Source: Bacteriovoracaceae bacterium UBA6261 (GTDB lineage: Bacteria > Bdellovibrionota > Bacteriovoracia > Bacteriovoracales > Bacteriovoracaceae). Taken from it: DNA of 34,720 bases. Positions 8,466 through 15,792 of the stretch are shown in pieces. The notes under the pieces were generated by a model. The model saw nothing but the letters and a program-made list of their open reading frames with translations, ran no database searches and had not been told where the DNA came from. Made by a program: the position numbers and the translations under genes. The DNA is taken from NCBI GenBank assembly GCA_002440825.1, contig DJVH01000040.1, positions 1 to 34,720 of the forward strand. The letters run 5' to 3'. The first letter of the stretch is position 1. Each line of letters begins with the position of its first letter.

Positions 8466-9470
8466 ATGAAAACATACAAAGTAGATCTTGATTACGAATC
8501 TTCTTTGTTTGCTCCGGATTACAACGCAGACTCCTCAGCTTCAAAAAAAATTATCCGCGAATTTGAATACATTTTCTTTATTGTGGAAAAAGAGAAATGT
8601 GTTCTGAAGAATTACAAAGATTACGAAAATAAATATCTCGATCATATGAAATCTTTGGGATTTGTTATTCCAGATTTCAATCCGAAAGCAGAAACGTATG
8701 AGAATTGGTGGGGATTTCACCACAATCGCTCAGTTGAACAGCTACTCAATTCGAAATTAACATCAGCCCGCATTGCCAGAGAAAACGGTTGGGGATTTCA
8801 TGAGGGAGACATTGTCAGCTCTTTGAAAGAGCTCAAGCTTCATCTTGAAAAATTTCCTGAAAAAGAAAACTGGATCATAAAAAGACCACACAGTTTCAGC
8901 GGTATCGGGCATTATCAGTTTCAGCCACAGTCAATCAATGAAGGTATTATTGAAAAAATTTTAAGTTCTCCTGTCTTGCTTGAGCCTGTCTATGAACGTG
9001 TGTTTGATATAGGCACGACATTTATTGTGAATGAAAAAAACATTCTCCGGCAATTTATGGTGGAAAATTTTAATTCAACAAGCGGTGGATTTCTCGGTGG
9101 AGCCGGTGCTGAAAATGTGGATAAGTTCAAAAAATATATTCAGAATAAATTTCATTACGATCTGACTGAGCTTGAATTGATGACAAAAAAGATTGCAGAA
9201 AAGTATATTGAAGCAGGTGCAGTTTCCAACGTGCAGATTGATTCTTTCATTTATAAGGAAAAGGGACAACTCAAACTTTATCCTCTGGTGGAAGTCAATT
9301 ACCGTAAGACTATGGGGCTCGTGATTCAATCTCTGGCCGATAAATTTTCCCATTCATCCCACATTGAGTGGAGAATTGAAACGGCTAAAACAGCTTCAGT
9401 GGAAACGGCGGACAAAGTTTTACTTTCTCCAGCCGGAAATCATTTCAGTTCTTATTTCAAAAGATATTGA
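8466..9470 (+). CDS. ATP-grasp-like protein, unknown substrate
   Basis: A 334-residue protein with an ATP-grasp layout. There is a Lys-containing strand 'WIIKRPHSFSGIGHYQF' (about residues 136-152, resembling the lysine plus Gly-rich flap), a hinge-like 'LLEPVYERVFDIGTTFIV' pattern (about 175-193), and a C-terminal 'EVNYRKTMG' (about 276-284) at the place of the Mg-binding Glu/Asn of the fold. ATP-grasp enzymes join a carboxylate to an amine or thiol through an acylphosphate; the substrates here are unknown. Its ATG follows the DUF455 stop with no gap. The 3' end overlaps the convergent aldolase-like gene by 19 bases. The family call rests on motif resemblance only. Confidence 0.6.
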   Translation: MKTYKVDLDYESSLFAPDYNADSSASKKIIREFEYIFFIVEKEKCVLKNYKDYENKYLDHMKSLGFVIPDFNPKAETYENWWGFHHNRSVEQLLNSKLTSARIARENGWGFHEGDIVSSLKELKLHLEKFPEKENWIIKRPHSFSGIGHYQFQPQSINEGIIEKILSSPVLLEPVYERVFDIGTTFIVNEKNILRQFMVENFNSTSGGFLGGAGAENVDKFKKYIQNKFHYDLTELELMTKKIAEKYIEAGAVSNVQIDSFIYKEKGQLKLYPLVEVNYRKTMGLVIQSLADKFSHSSHIEWRIETAKTASVETADKVLLSPAGNHFSSYFKRY

Positions 9471-10090
9471 TTGTATAAATCAAGAATCAATTGCCCGGCT
9501 TCGTCCAGAGTTCTGCCGTAGGCAACTACACCATCTTCATGGCCATGCATGCAAAAAGCGCCGAAGTTTTTCTGTTGAATACATTTCTCTGTAGCGCGTG
9601 CCATTTCGACCGTTCCATAGGGAATGGAGCTGCAAGTGAAGTCTGTTTTGTCTTTGATCATGCCTGACCAGATAGACTTTGAATGAATGTGAAAAATCGC
9701 TTTGATGCTTCTGTTGTGAGCATAGATAGCGGCATGAGTGAGTGCTTCGCTGGAAGCCTCAATCGGTCCCATCATTTTTATTTTTAAATGATCAATGTCG
9801 TAATCCAGAACGCGGGTGTAGTGGTTTCCGTCCAGGTCGGCGTACTTTCCGGTTTGTGTTCCGGTAATAAGAAATTGCGGAACATTTGCTTTTAGAAAAG
9901 AGGAGTAATCTTTAAGTTCTGAAATATTTCCGAAGCCCACTTTTTCCACGGGGTATTCACCGATCAAGTTCAGCTCATATAATTTCTTTCTCCAGGATTC
10001 CAGAGCAGAATACTCGGATGAATCAAAAGGGCCACACTGGGAAAAATTTGACCTGTCGTACTTGATAACTCCGTCATCTATGACTTTCAT
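9452..10090 (-). CDS. Class II aldolase/adducin-family protein
   Basis: A 212-residue protein of the class II aldolase fold (fuculose/ribulose-phosphate aldolase, epimerase and MtnB dehydratase relatives). Seen motifs are 'GFGNIS' (52-57, phosphate-binding loop), 'ITGTQTG' (75-81), 'IEASSEALTHAAIY' (110-123, carrying the catalytic-position Glu), the zinc pair His134 and His136 in 'FHIHS', and a third His in 'CMHGHEDGVVAYG' (180-192). The length fits single-domain family members. The exact reaction cannot be told; an MtnB-like methylthioribulose-phosphate dehydratase role is possible given the sulfur metabolism elsewhere, but no mtn genes are nearby. AAGGA precedes the ATG at 10090. It diverges from the gene at 10115 with 24 bases between start codons. 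Confidence 0.8.
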   Translation of the reverse strand: MKVIDDGVIKYDRSNFSQCGPFDSSEYSALESWRKKLYELNLIGEYPVEKVGFGNISELKDYSSFLKANVPQFLITGTQTGKYADLDGNHYTRVLDYDIDHLKIKMMGPIEASSEALTHAAIYAHNRSIKAIFHIHSKSIWSGMIKDKTDFTCSSIPYGTVEMARATEKCIQQKNFGAFCMHGHEDGVVAYGRTLDEAGQLILDLYNQYLLK

Positions 10091-10106
10091 AAAAATCCTT
10101 TATAAT
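10079..10106 (+). promoter_or_regulatory. Candidate promoter giving a leaderless mRNA
   Basis: A perfect TATAAT lies at 10101-10106, only 8 bases before the ATG at 10115, with a weak -35-like TATGAC at 10079-10084 (16-base spacer). A start about 7 bases beyond the -10 would fall at or next to the A of the ATG, leaving no room for a Shine-Dalgarno, and none is visible. The -35 lies inside the first codons of the divergent aldolase-like gene. Confidence 0.45.
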
Positions 10107-10114
10107 AATTCCAT

Positions 10115-11077
10115 ATGCTTGATAAACTGCTTGGTAATTTAAAGAAAAGCCTACCTGAATCGCTTCGTGGCAAAATGGGTTCTGAAGAAACTCAGGAAGA
10201 AGAGTATTCTGAACAAGAGAATGAAGAGAGTCACGACACGTCAGATAATGAAACTCCTCCCGAAGATAAAAAGAAAAAACAAATCAGCATGATCATTCGC
10301 GTGGTTATCGTCCTGGGACTGGGATATATGGCCGCGACAGAATTTATTTTCAAATCAGAACCAGAAAATGTAGAAGTTCCCGCTGTCGCAGTGAAAAGAA
10401 AACCGCGAAAAAAACCTTTAAAGCCAGCTGATAAACCAGCTGAGGTGGCAGCAGCGAATCCAGCGGAAGCTAAACCGGATGCAAAACCTGAAGCTAAAAC
10501 TGAAAGCAAGCCAGTGGAACCAGCGGTTGGAGAAACAAAAGTTGCTGAGCAACCGCCTGTTGAAAATATCAATATTGCCGAAAAATCGGCTGAAGAAAAG
10601 CCTGCTGAAAAAACGGCCGAACCACCAGCACAAAAAGAACAGCCCATTGATGAAACACCCATTGTAAAAACACCGGAAGAAGCAGCTCCTCAAGTCGGCG
10701 AAGTCAAATCCAATGAAAGCGGAGTTGAAAAAAGTCTCGATAGTTTAATCGAGACCATGGATGCAAACGAAAAAACGCCAGAAGGTCAAAAGAAAACATC
10801 TAAACTCGAAGATAAAATTGTCGCCGATGATGTTTATACTCCACCTCCCGCCTATGATCAGCTTGGGCGAGGGTTAGTTTATAACTGCAAAGACAAATTT
10901 TGGGCGTGTCTGGATAAAACCGCTTATGTTGCTTGCAATAAAAATATGAAGTGGAATAAAGTTCACGGAAAGGCAGCTGAGTGTGCTGTTCAGAATGTCT
11001 ATAACTCAGACGAAGATTGCAGTACGGTTCAGAAGTACAACGTCTCCACAAATAAACCTACACCATTTTGCCAGTAA
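10115..11077 (+). CDS. Single-pass membrane protein with Ala/Pro/Lys-rich linker and Cys-rich C-terminal domain
   Basis: This 320-residue protein has an acidic cytoplasmic N-terminus (residues 1-55), one transmembrane segment (about 58-77, 'IIRVVIVLGLGYMAATEF') and a long low-complexity Ala/Pro/Glu/Lys periplasmic linker (about 85-240) like those of TonB or secretion-linker proteins. It ends in a compact domain of about 65 residues with six cysteines (after 'GRGLVYNCKDKFWACLD'), an even number that fits three disulfides. I do not recognise the terminal domain. The layout suggests an inner-membrane anchored protein reaching across the periplasm. The stop is 3 bases from the stop of the convergent HD-GYP gene. 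Confidence 0.7.
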   Translation: MLDKLLGNLKKSLPESLRGKMGSEETQEEEYSEQENEESHDTSDNETPPEDKKKKQISMIIRVVIVLGLGYMAATEFIFKSEPENVEVPAVAVKRKPRKKPLKPADKPAEVAAANPAEAKPDAKPEAKTESKPVEPAVGETKVAEQPPVENINIAEKSAEEKPAEKTAEPPAQKEQPIDETPIVKTPEEAAPQVGEVKSNESGVEKSLDSLIETMDANEKTPEGQKKTSKLEDKIVADDVYTPPPAYDQLGRGLVYNCKDKFWACLDKTAYVACNKNMKWNKVHGKAAECAVQNVYNSDEDCSTVQKYNVSTNKPTPFCQ

Positions 11078-11080
11078 TGT

Positions 11081-11824
11081 TTAAGCAGCGTCTTTTTTAA
11101 AGTCGCCTTGAATGACCTGAAGACTGAAAGTTTCTTCGTTCTTCTGTTGCTCTTTAGTCATACATGAAATGAATTTTTCCACGATGACAGGATCGAACTG
11201 AGTTCCTGCGAACTCTCTCAATTCTGCAAATGCAACTTCGAACGGAAGACCTTTGCGGTAAGGACGAGTTGATGTCATAGCATCGAAAGTATCAGAGATA
11301 AGAATGATTCTTGAAAAGAGAGGAATATTTTCTCCCTTTAATCCATCAGGATAGCCTCTTCCATCATAACGTTCGTGATGGTGTTTTGCATTCACGGCCA
11401 TTTCATGAAACACAGGATAATCGGCAAGGATATCGTATGATTTGCTTGGGTGAAGTTTCATTTCCAGAAATTCTTCATCCGTTAAGCGCGAAGGCTTTAG
11501 TAAAACGGCATCGGGAACACCGATTTTGCCAATATCGTGGAAAAGGGCAGAAACTTCGAGTTCATAGATTTCTTTTTCAGAAAGACCCATTTCTCTGCCT
11601 ACAGAGACACAGAAATAAGCTACACGGAGGGAGTGTCCCCAGGTGTAATCATCTTTGCATCTGAGCGCGCTCAAAAGAGTTTTTATCACAAGCTCAAAGT
11701 ATTCTTTTCTTACCAATTCAACTGGAGAGAGTTCAAGAACAGAAGCATTCCTTCGACGTTCTCGACTTTCCTTCAGATCAGATAATTGGTAGACGTTATT
11801 CTTTTTGGTCATTCCTAAATTCAT
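11081..11824 (-). CDS. HD-GYP domain cyclic-di-GMP phosphodiesterase
   Basis: A 247-residue cytoplasmic enzyme expected to hydrolyse c-di-GMP to GMP. Using ATG 11824, the HD-GYP signature is complete: His64 ('TWGHSLR'), His96-Asp97 in 'HDIGKIGVPD', His124 ('EMKLHPSKS'), His149-His150-Glu151 and 'DGRGYPDG' (154-161), then 'ISDTFDAMTSTRPYRKG'. There is no receiver or GAF domain, only a Lys/Arg-rich N-terminal segment of about 40 residues, so its input is unclear. Possible starts are TTG 11830, ATG 11824 and ATG 11812; none has a good Shine-Dalgarno, and ATG 11824 is a compromise. It faces a divergent three-gene operon and probably tunes motility, attachment or predatory behaviour. Confidence 0.88.
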   Translation of the reverse strand: MNLGMTKKNNVYQLSDLKESRERRRNASVLELSPVELVRKEYFELVIKTLLSALRCKDDYTWGHSLRVAYFCVSVGREMGLSEKEIYELEVSALFHDIGKIGVPDAVLLKPSRLTDEEFLEMKLHPSKSYDILADYPVFHEMAVNAKHHHERYDGRGYPDGLKGENIPLFSRIILISDTFDAMTSTRPYRKGLPFEVAFAELREFAGTQFDPVIVEKFISCMTKEQQKNEETFSLQVIQGDFKKDAA

Positions 11825-11856
11825 CCACAACGGTTAATCACAACCGCTTTGATATA

Positions 11857-11884
11857 GTATCGGTCGGTTTCTAATACGACTTTA
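11857..11884 (-). promoter_or_regulatory. Possible sigma-28 (FliA)-type promoter for the HD-GYP gene
   Basis: On the minus strand, TAAA (11884-11881) is separated by 16 bases from ACCGATAC (11864-11857), which matches 6 of 8 positions of the enterobacterial FliA -10 GCCGATAA. FliA spacing is normally 15. The start would lie near 11849, 20-40 bases before the candidate start codons. A short hairpin (CGGTT 11831-11835 with AACCG 11842-11846) sits in the leader. Confidence 0.3.
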
Positions 11885-12027
11885 GACAGAAAGCGAATTG
11901 GACCGGATATCAAGGGGATAAAAAAGGTTGGGTATTTGTTTAATGGCGAGAAAGTTTGGCACTATAGATTTTGTTAGGGCTTTTCACCACCATCTTTTAA
12001 AATGTTAGAGATATTTAAGGAGATAAA

Positions 12028-13113
12028 ATGCAAGAAGTAGAGTGTATACGGCAGGATAATTCCGGAGCTCTTCTTGATGGGTATTTAAAAAAACTCATGC
12101 AAGAAATTGGAGCAACCACAAAGTTGAGTGACTTAAAAAGTTCATTGCTCAATATTCAGCAGCCATTAATTTTAATAGTCACTGCTGAAACTTTGAATGA
12201 AGTAAAAACGATCATTGAAAAGAGAAGCGAGAAATTGATCATCGCCATGAATTCCAGAAAAGATTTCAAGCTTGTCCCGGAATTGAAAAACGAATTTACA
12301 AAGATTTTTGGTTTCATCGATTTGTCTCAGGAAATTGAATACAATGTTCCGTTATTAAAAAATTACCTGGCATTGAATTTTTCCCGTGGAACTATGCCGA
12401 TCGAAAAGCTTGCCGGCGATCTGGACAAGATTTATGAATTTACCAGGAGTGAACTGGTCAAAATCAAAGATCTCCATGATCGCTTTGTGAAAGTCAGAAC
12501 TGACAAGCTGAAAGGGATCACGCTTACAAGCAAATTTATGGCAGGTGAAAAAAGTGGAGGAGAGTTTTTTGAAATTCTTCAGAATGATCAGGAAATTATT
12601 TTCATTCAGGCCGGCAGCGATTCCTATATTTTGTCATCGATGCTTTTGGGCGAAATAGAAACGTTGAAAGAAAAAGCTATCACTGGTTCATTACACAACC
12701 ATGCAGAGCAATTTCTGAAAATCGTCAATCATCATGCAGCTGAAAATAAAGGTGATCTCACTTATTGTATGATGAGCCTGAATCTGAAAAATCTGCACGC
12801 TTCTTTTAATATTAAAGGGCAAGGGCATTTGTTCTACGACAATGAATGGATTTCTTTTGATAAGCCAATGCAATTGAAACTAAAGCCTAAACAACGTCTT
12901 TGTGTCATTTCTGACGGATCTTTTAAAAACTGGACCCTACTGTCAAAAAAACAAATTGAGTCGTTTTTTAAGTCGAACGAGGGAATGCCGACAAGAGATC
13001 TGATTAATGAGTTCTTCTTTGAAGTCTCAAGAAACAAGACGGGAAGCTTTCTTGTTTACGATGCACTGATGGCAGTGGTTGAAATCGAAGAAAATAAAAT
13101 TTATCAGGTGTAG
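12028..13113 (+). CDS. Degenerate SpoIIE/PP2C-like protein with pseudo-receiver-like N-terminus
   Basis: A 361-residue protein. Residues 45-120 alternate beta strands and helices like a response-regulator receiver but lack the phospho-acceptor Asp pattern. Residues 120-160 look like a helical linker. Residues 160-355 follow the SpoIIE/PP2C plan: 'GEKSGGEFFE' (173-182) replaces the canonical 'GGDFYD', 'QAGSDSYILSSML' (194-206) replaces the 'DVSGHG' metal loop, and 'VISDGSFKNW' (293-302) matches the 'SDG' element. Because the metal-binding Asp positions are altered, catalysis may be lost, leaving a binding or scaffold role. AAGGAG sits 5 bases before the ATG. It leads an operon with a secreted metalloprotease (2-base gap). 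Confidence 0.6.
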   Translation: MQEVECIRQDNSGALLDGYLKKLMQEIGATTKLSDLKSSLLNIQQPLILIVTAETLNEVKTIIEKRSEKLIIAMNSRKDFKLVPELKNEFTKIFGFIDLSQEIEYNVPLLKNYLALNFSRGTMPIEKLAGDLDKIYEFTRSELVKIKDLHDRFVKVRTDKLKGITLTSKFMAGEKSGGEFFEILQNDQEIIFIQAGSDSYILSSMLLGEIETLKEKAITGSLHNHAEQFLKIVNHHAAENKGDLTYCMMSLNLKNLHASFNIKGQGHLFYDNEWISFDKPMQLKLKPKQRLCVISDGSFKNWTLLSKKQIESFFKSNEGMPTRDLINEFFFEVSRNKTGSFLVYDALMAVVEIEENKIYQV

Positions 13114-13115
13114 TA

Positions 13116-15062
13116 ATGAAGAAGGCAGTCGCCATTTCTTTTCTGCTGACCGGCGCTGTTTGGGCCGGAGAAACCTTTGATCGTGGTGTGGTGAGGCTGC
13201 TTAATGAAGCCAATCAGCAGAAACTGACAACTGGATCCACAGCTCTTTGTTTGCCGCTGATGGGATCATCTCAGGATGTAAAACGCAAGGCCTCTGAACG
13301 CGATATGAATGATTGCGTGGTTGCACTTTGCGGATCGCCTGATGAAAATCCTAGTGTCTATCTCACTGATAAGAATTTTTCGAAATATCTCTCGGGCGAT
13401 ATCAAAAATAAAATCAATGCACTCGAACCGCAAATTAAAAGACTTATCGCTAAAGAAAAAAGTAACAGTGTAAAAATGCTCAATGAAATCTCAGGAAAAG
13501 TGAGAACGCCGCATCCTGAAACATGGAGTCCGGATTTCAAAAGTGACTTGAGCTATCGCATGCTTTCAAAGTACATGGTTGAAAAAGTGGACTTGAAAAA
13601 AGCGCCAGGGGAAAGACTTTCGATTTCCCTTAAGGATGATCAAAAACTCGATCCTGCATTCAAAAAAGTTCTGGAAGATTATAAAGATCGATATCAAGAA
13701 TTCATCAAAGCTGACGTGAATTCATTTTTAGAACGCGGTCTGTACAGCGCTGATGAACAGAAAGAGATAGCAAAAAATCGTCTAAAGAATTTAAAATCAG
13801 CTTATGCAAAAATTTCAGACAAAATGAACAAGTATGAGCGTGAGGATGTTGCAAAAAGAATTGATAACTATCTTGATGAGTTAAAAACTGTAGAGGCTGA
13901 AAATTTATCTTTAGCGATGGTGAATTTATCCAATCTTGAAGACCAGGTTTCAAATTATTTAACTGAAAAAAATTTAAGACCAATGAAACCTTCTTGTGAA
14001 AATCAAGATGTCTGTGACCCTCATTTTAAGAAGTTTATTGCGGAGTCAGAATTACTTCCAACTATTGAATCCATTAAAGCAAAAATAAATGATCCCGAAG
14101 TGCTTAAGCGCCAGTTAAATCAATGTAAAGCCAAGGTTGTTTCCAAGCTCAGCAATATCAGTCAGCAAAAAGCCGTTGAAGCACTGGTCGCCGATGTAAA
14201 AAAAATGATGAGCAAAAAAGTGTTCAGTCGATTTTCCGCCCATTCCAGGGGATTACTGGATAATTATTTCAAGAATAAAATTGCAGTTTCTGGAGCAAGT
14301 CTGGAAAGACAAATTGCGAAAACCGATAATTACGAAACTTTTAAAACCATTATTGAAGGCAACTTGAAGTCAGATTACGAACCTTTGGGATTCGATGAAG
14401 AAACTTCAATCAGTACGGCGATTTCCATTATGGAAGAACCCGATGCAAATGACACCTTAGGGTTTTGCACTCCGACACTGTCCTCAAATGCGTTCGACGC
14501 TTATCTTGCCTATGAGAAAGTAAAAAAACTTTCTGAACAAGAAAAGAAAATGCTCGCGAAGATACCACCAAAAGATAATCTCTTCATCTCTCCATTTAGT
14601 TGTCATCATGATCTTCGTGGTAAATCAGTCGTTGCTCACGAGCTTGGGCACGCCGTTAATCAAATTTTTGCCACAGAAAAATTGAGCGAATCAAGCAAAA
14701 AACAATTTAAAGAATTAAGAAAATGTTCAACTGAGAACTATACGGATTTTATCCCTGACATCGTTTCCAGAATTCATGAAGGAGATGCCATCCGGTCAGA
14801 AGAAGACTCCGCTGATGTTTTTGCGTACATGGCCTATCCTTCAAAAGAAGACCTGTTCACATGTTCACTCATTAAACCAAGTTTAGATAATTTGTCTTAT
14901 GATGAACTTTCCATCGTGAATGATGATGGTGATCCTCATAGTACATCGTTGTACCGATTAATTATGGAAGCGATAAATAAAAATAAAGATCTTCCTGTGT
15001 CCTGCCAGCGGGCCCTCGAGCCGGTAAAAGATCAAGTGAGATTAAAAAAATGCGCTCTTTGA
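13116..15062 (+). CDS. Secreted zinc metalloprotease (HELGH zincin)
   Basis: A 648-residue exported protein with an N-terminal signal peptide (about residues 1-17, ending Ala-Val-Trp-Ala-Gly). Residues 90-470 are mostly helical and Lys-rich with several paired cysteines. The catalytic part carries 'VVAHELGHAVNQ', with zinc ligands His508 and His512 and catalytic Glu509. A downstream 'SEEDSADVFAY' provides Glu563 and Asp567 in an ExxxD gluzincin-like arrangement for the third ligand. I cannot assign it to a named peptidase family. It starts 2 bases after the SpoIIE-like gene and overlaps the next small secreted gene by 13 bases. A role in degrading host, prey or envelope proteins is inference. 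Confidence 0.75.
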   Translation: MKKAVAISFLLTGAVWAGETFDRGVVRLLNEANQQKLTTGSTALCLPLMGSSQDVKRKASERDMNDCVVALCGSPDENPSVYLTDKNFSKYLSGDIKNKINALEPQIKRLIAKEKSNSVKMLNEISGKVRTPHPETWSPDFKSDLSYRMLSKYMVEKVDLKKAPGERLSISLKDDQKLDPAFKKVLEDYKDRYQEFIKADVNSFLERGLYSADEQKEIAKNRLKNLKSAYAKISDKMNKYEREDVAKRIDNYLDELKTVEAENLSLAMVNLSNLEDQVSNYLTEKNLRPMKPSCENQDVCDPHFKKFIAESELLPTIESIKAKINDPEVLKRQLNQCKAKVVSKLSNISQQKAVEALVADVKKMMSKKVFSRFSAHSRGLLDNYFKNKIAVSGASLERQIAKTDNYETFKTIIEGNLKSDYEPLGFDEETSISTAISIMEEPDANDTLGFCTPTLSSNAFDAYLAYEKVKKLSEQEKKMLAKIPPKDNLFISPFSCHHDLRGKSVVAHELGHAVNQIFATEKLSESSKKQFKELRKCSTENYTDFIPDIVSRIHEGDAIRSEEDSADVFAYMAYPSKEDLFTCSLIKPSLDNLSYDELSIVNDDGDPHSTSLYRLIMEAINKNKDLPVSCQRALEPVKDQVRLKKCAL

Positions 15063-15430
15063 TTCTGTTGACAGCTGTCTTCATTTCTTTTTCCGCTATG
15101 ACTAAAGAGATTGAGGTCCAGGATGGCCGTCGCAAATTCCTGCTGACAATAACGGAGGATCAGGTTCGTTATAAAGATGAACTCACAACTTTGTCCTTAA
15201 CCAAAAAGGATTGCAATTCCCATCTCATTACCAGGCTGCAAAGAAAAATCGATAAATTCTTTAAAAGGCCACTGCTGGAAGATTCACGTCAGGAGTTCCT
15301 GAAAATAAAAGTAGACGGCAAACAGTTTTTCGAACCACGATTTGGCGACCGTGCAGTTTTTTTTCTTTCTCTGCCCGAGGAAGTAAAAAAATTGAAGCTT
15401 GAAGAAAGTTTGAACTGCGAAAAGAATTAA
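15050..15430 (+). CDS. Small secreted protein coupled to the metalloprotease, unknown function
   Basis: A 126-residue protein with a clear signal peptide (hydrophobic residues 3-17, 'SLILLTAVFISFSAM'), a mature part of about 108 residues rich in Lys/Leu/Glu, and two cysteines that could form one disulfide. I do not recognise a family. Its ATG lies inside the end of the metalloprotease gene (13-base overlap), so the two are almost certainly co-translated. Such tight pairing would suit an inhibitor, chaperone or accessory subunit of the protease, but nothing in the sequence proves this. The last 4 bases overlap the convergent small gene. Confidence 0.65.
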   Translation: MRSLILLTAVFISFSAMTKEIEVQDGRRKFLLTITEDQVRYKDELTTLSLTKKDCNSHLITRLQRKIDKFFKRPLLEDSRQEFLKIKVDGKQFFEPRFGDRAVFFLSLPEEVKKLKLEESLNCEKN

Positions 15431-15654
15431 TAAGAGTCTGTACCGTGAAAACCGGTATCAATATGATGAGACAGTTTTTGCGAATGATAAGTTGATCTCT
15501 CAATTCTCTTTAGCTCCACGGATTTTTCAGTTCCTTTTAAATTTTTTAAAAAGAGTCTTTCTGAACTTCTTTGTGAAGGGAGAGTGGAAGAATTGATGGC
15601 CATTGCTGTAGCAGGAATTAATGGAATAAATAGAGCAGCGTTCTGCTTTCTCAT
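15427..15654 (-). CDS. Very small exported protein (75 residues), unknown function
   Basis: A short frame supported by a strong Shine-Dalgarno (AGGGG, 7 bases before ATG at 15654) and a plausible signal peptide (positive Met-Arg-Lys, hydrophobic core, 'PATAMA' cleavage site near residue 19). The mature peptide of about 56 residues is Ser/Lys/His-rich with no cysteines. It ends with a 4-base overlap onto the convergent gene. No family recognised. Coding status rests on ribosome site and signal peptide only. Confidence 0.45.
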   Translation of the reverse strand: MRKQNAALFIPLIPATAMAINSSTLPSQRSSERLFLKNLKGTEKSVELKRIERSTYHSQKLSHHIDTGFHGTDSY

Positions 15655-15746
15655 GGAATGCCCCTAAAAAAAAACCCAATCAAGATGGAACGCAAAGTAC
15701 GTGAGTCCGCAAGAGAATGCCAGAAAAAATTAGAGACATAATTTGA

Positions 15747-15779
15747 AAGCGACCCATAGTTTAAATTTATGAGTCGCTT
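15747..15779 (-). terminator. Candidate terminator of the cysteine/glutathione operon
   Basis: AAGCGAC (15747-15753) pairs with GTCGCTT (15773-15779), and CATA pairs with TATG inside after one mismatch, leaving a 9-base loop. It lies 14 bases beyond the cystathionine lyase stop at 15793. Read on the minus strand, the tract after the stem is TTTCAAATT, a weak T-run, so efficiency is uncertain. Confidence 0.45.
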
Positions 15780-15792
15780 GAACATTTGGAGA

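Noticed and set aside
8466..9470. ATP-grasp-like gene as glutathione synthetase (gshB)
   Set aside because: It lacks the recognisable GshB segments and sits in a different operon from gshA.
10231..10662. Ser/Ala/Gly-rich open frame antisense to the 320-residue membrane protein
   Set aside because: It is the reverse reading of a low-complexity Ala/Pro/Lys linker and has no start signal.
11956..11975. TTGGCAC resembling a sigma-54 -24 element before the 12028 gene
   Set aside because: The -12 element is missing: after the proper gap the sequence reads ATTTTG rather than TTGCA.
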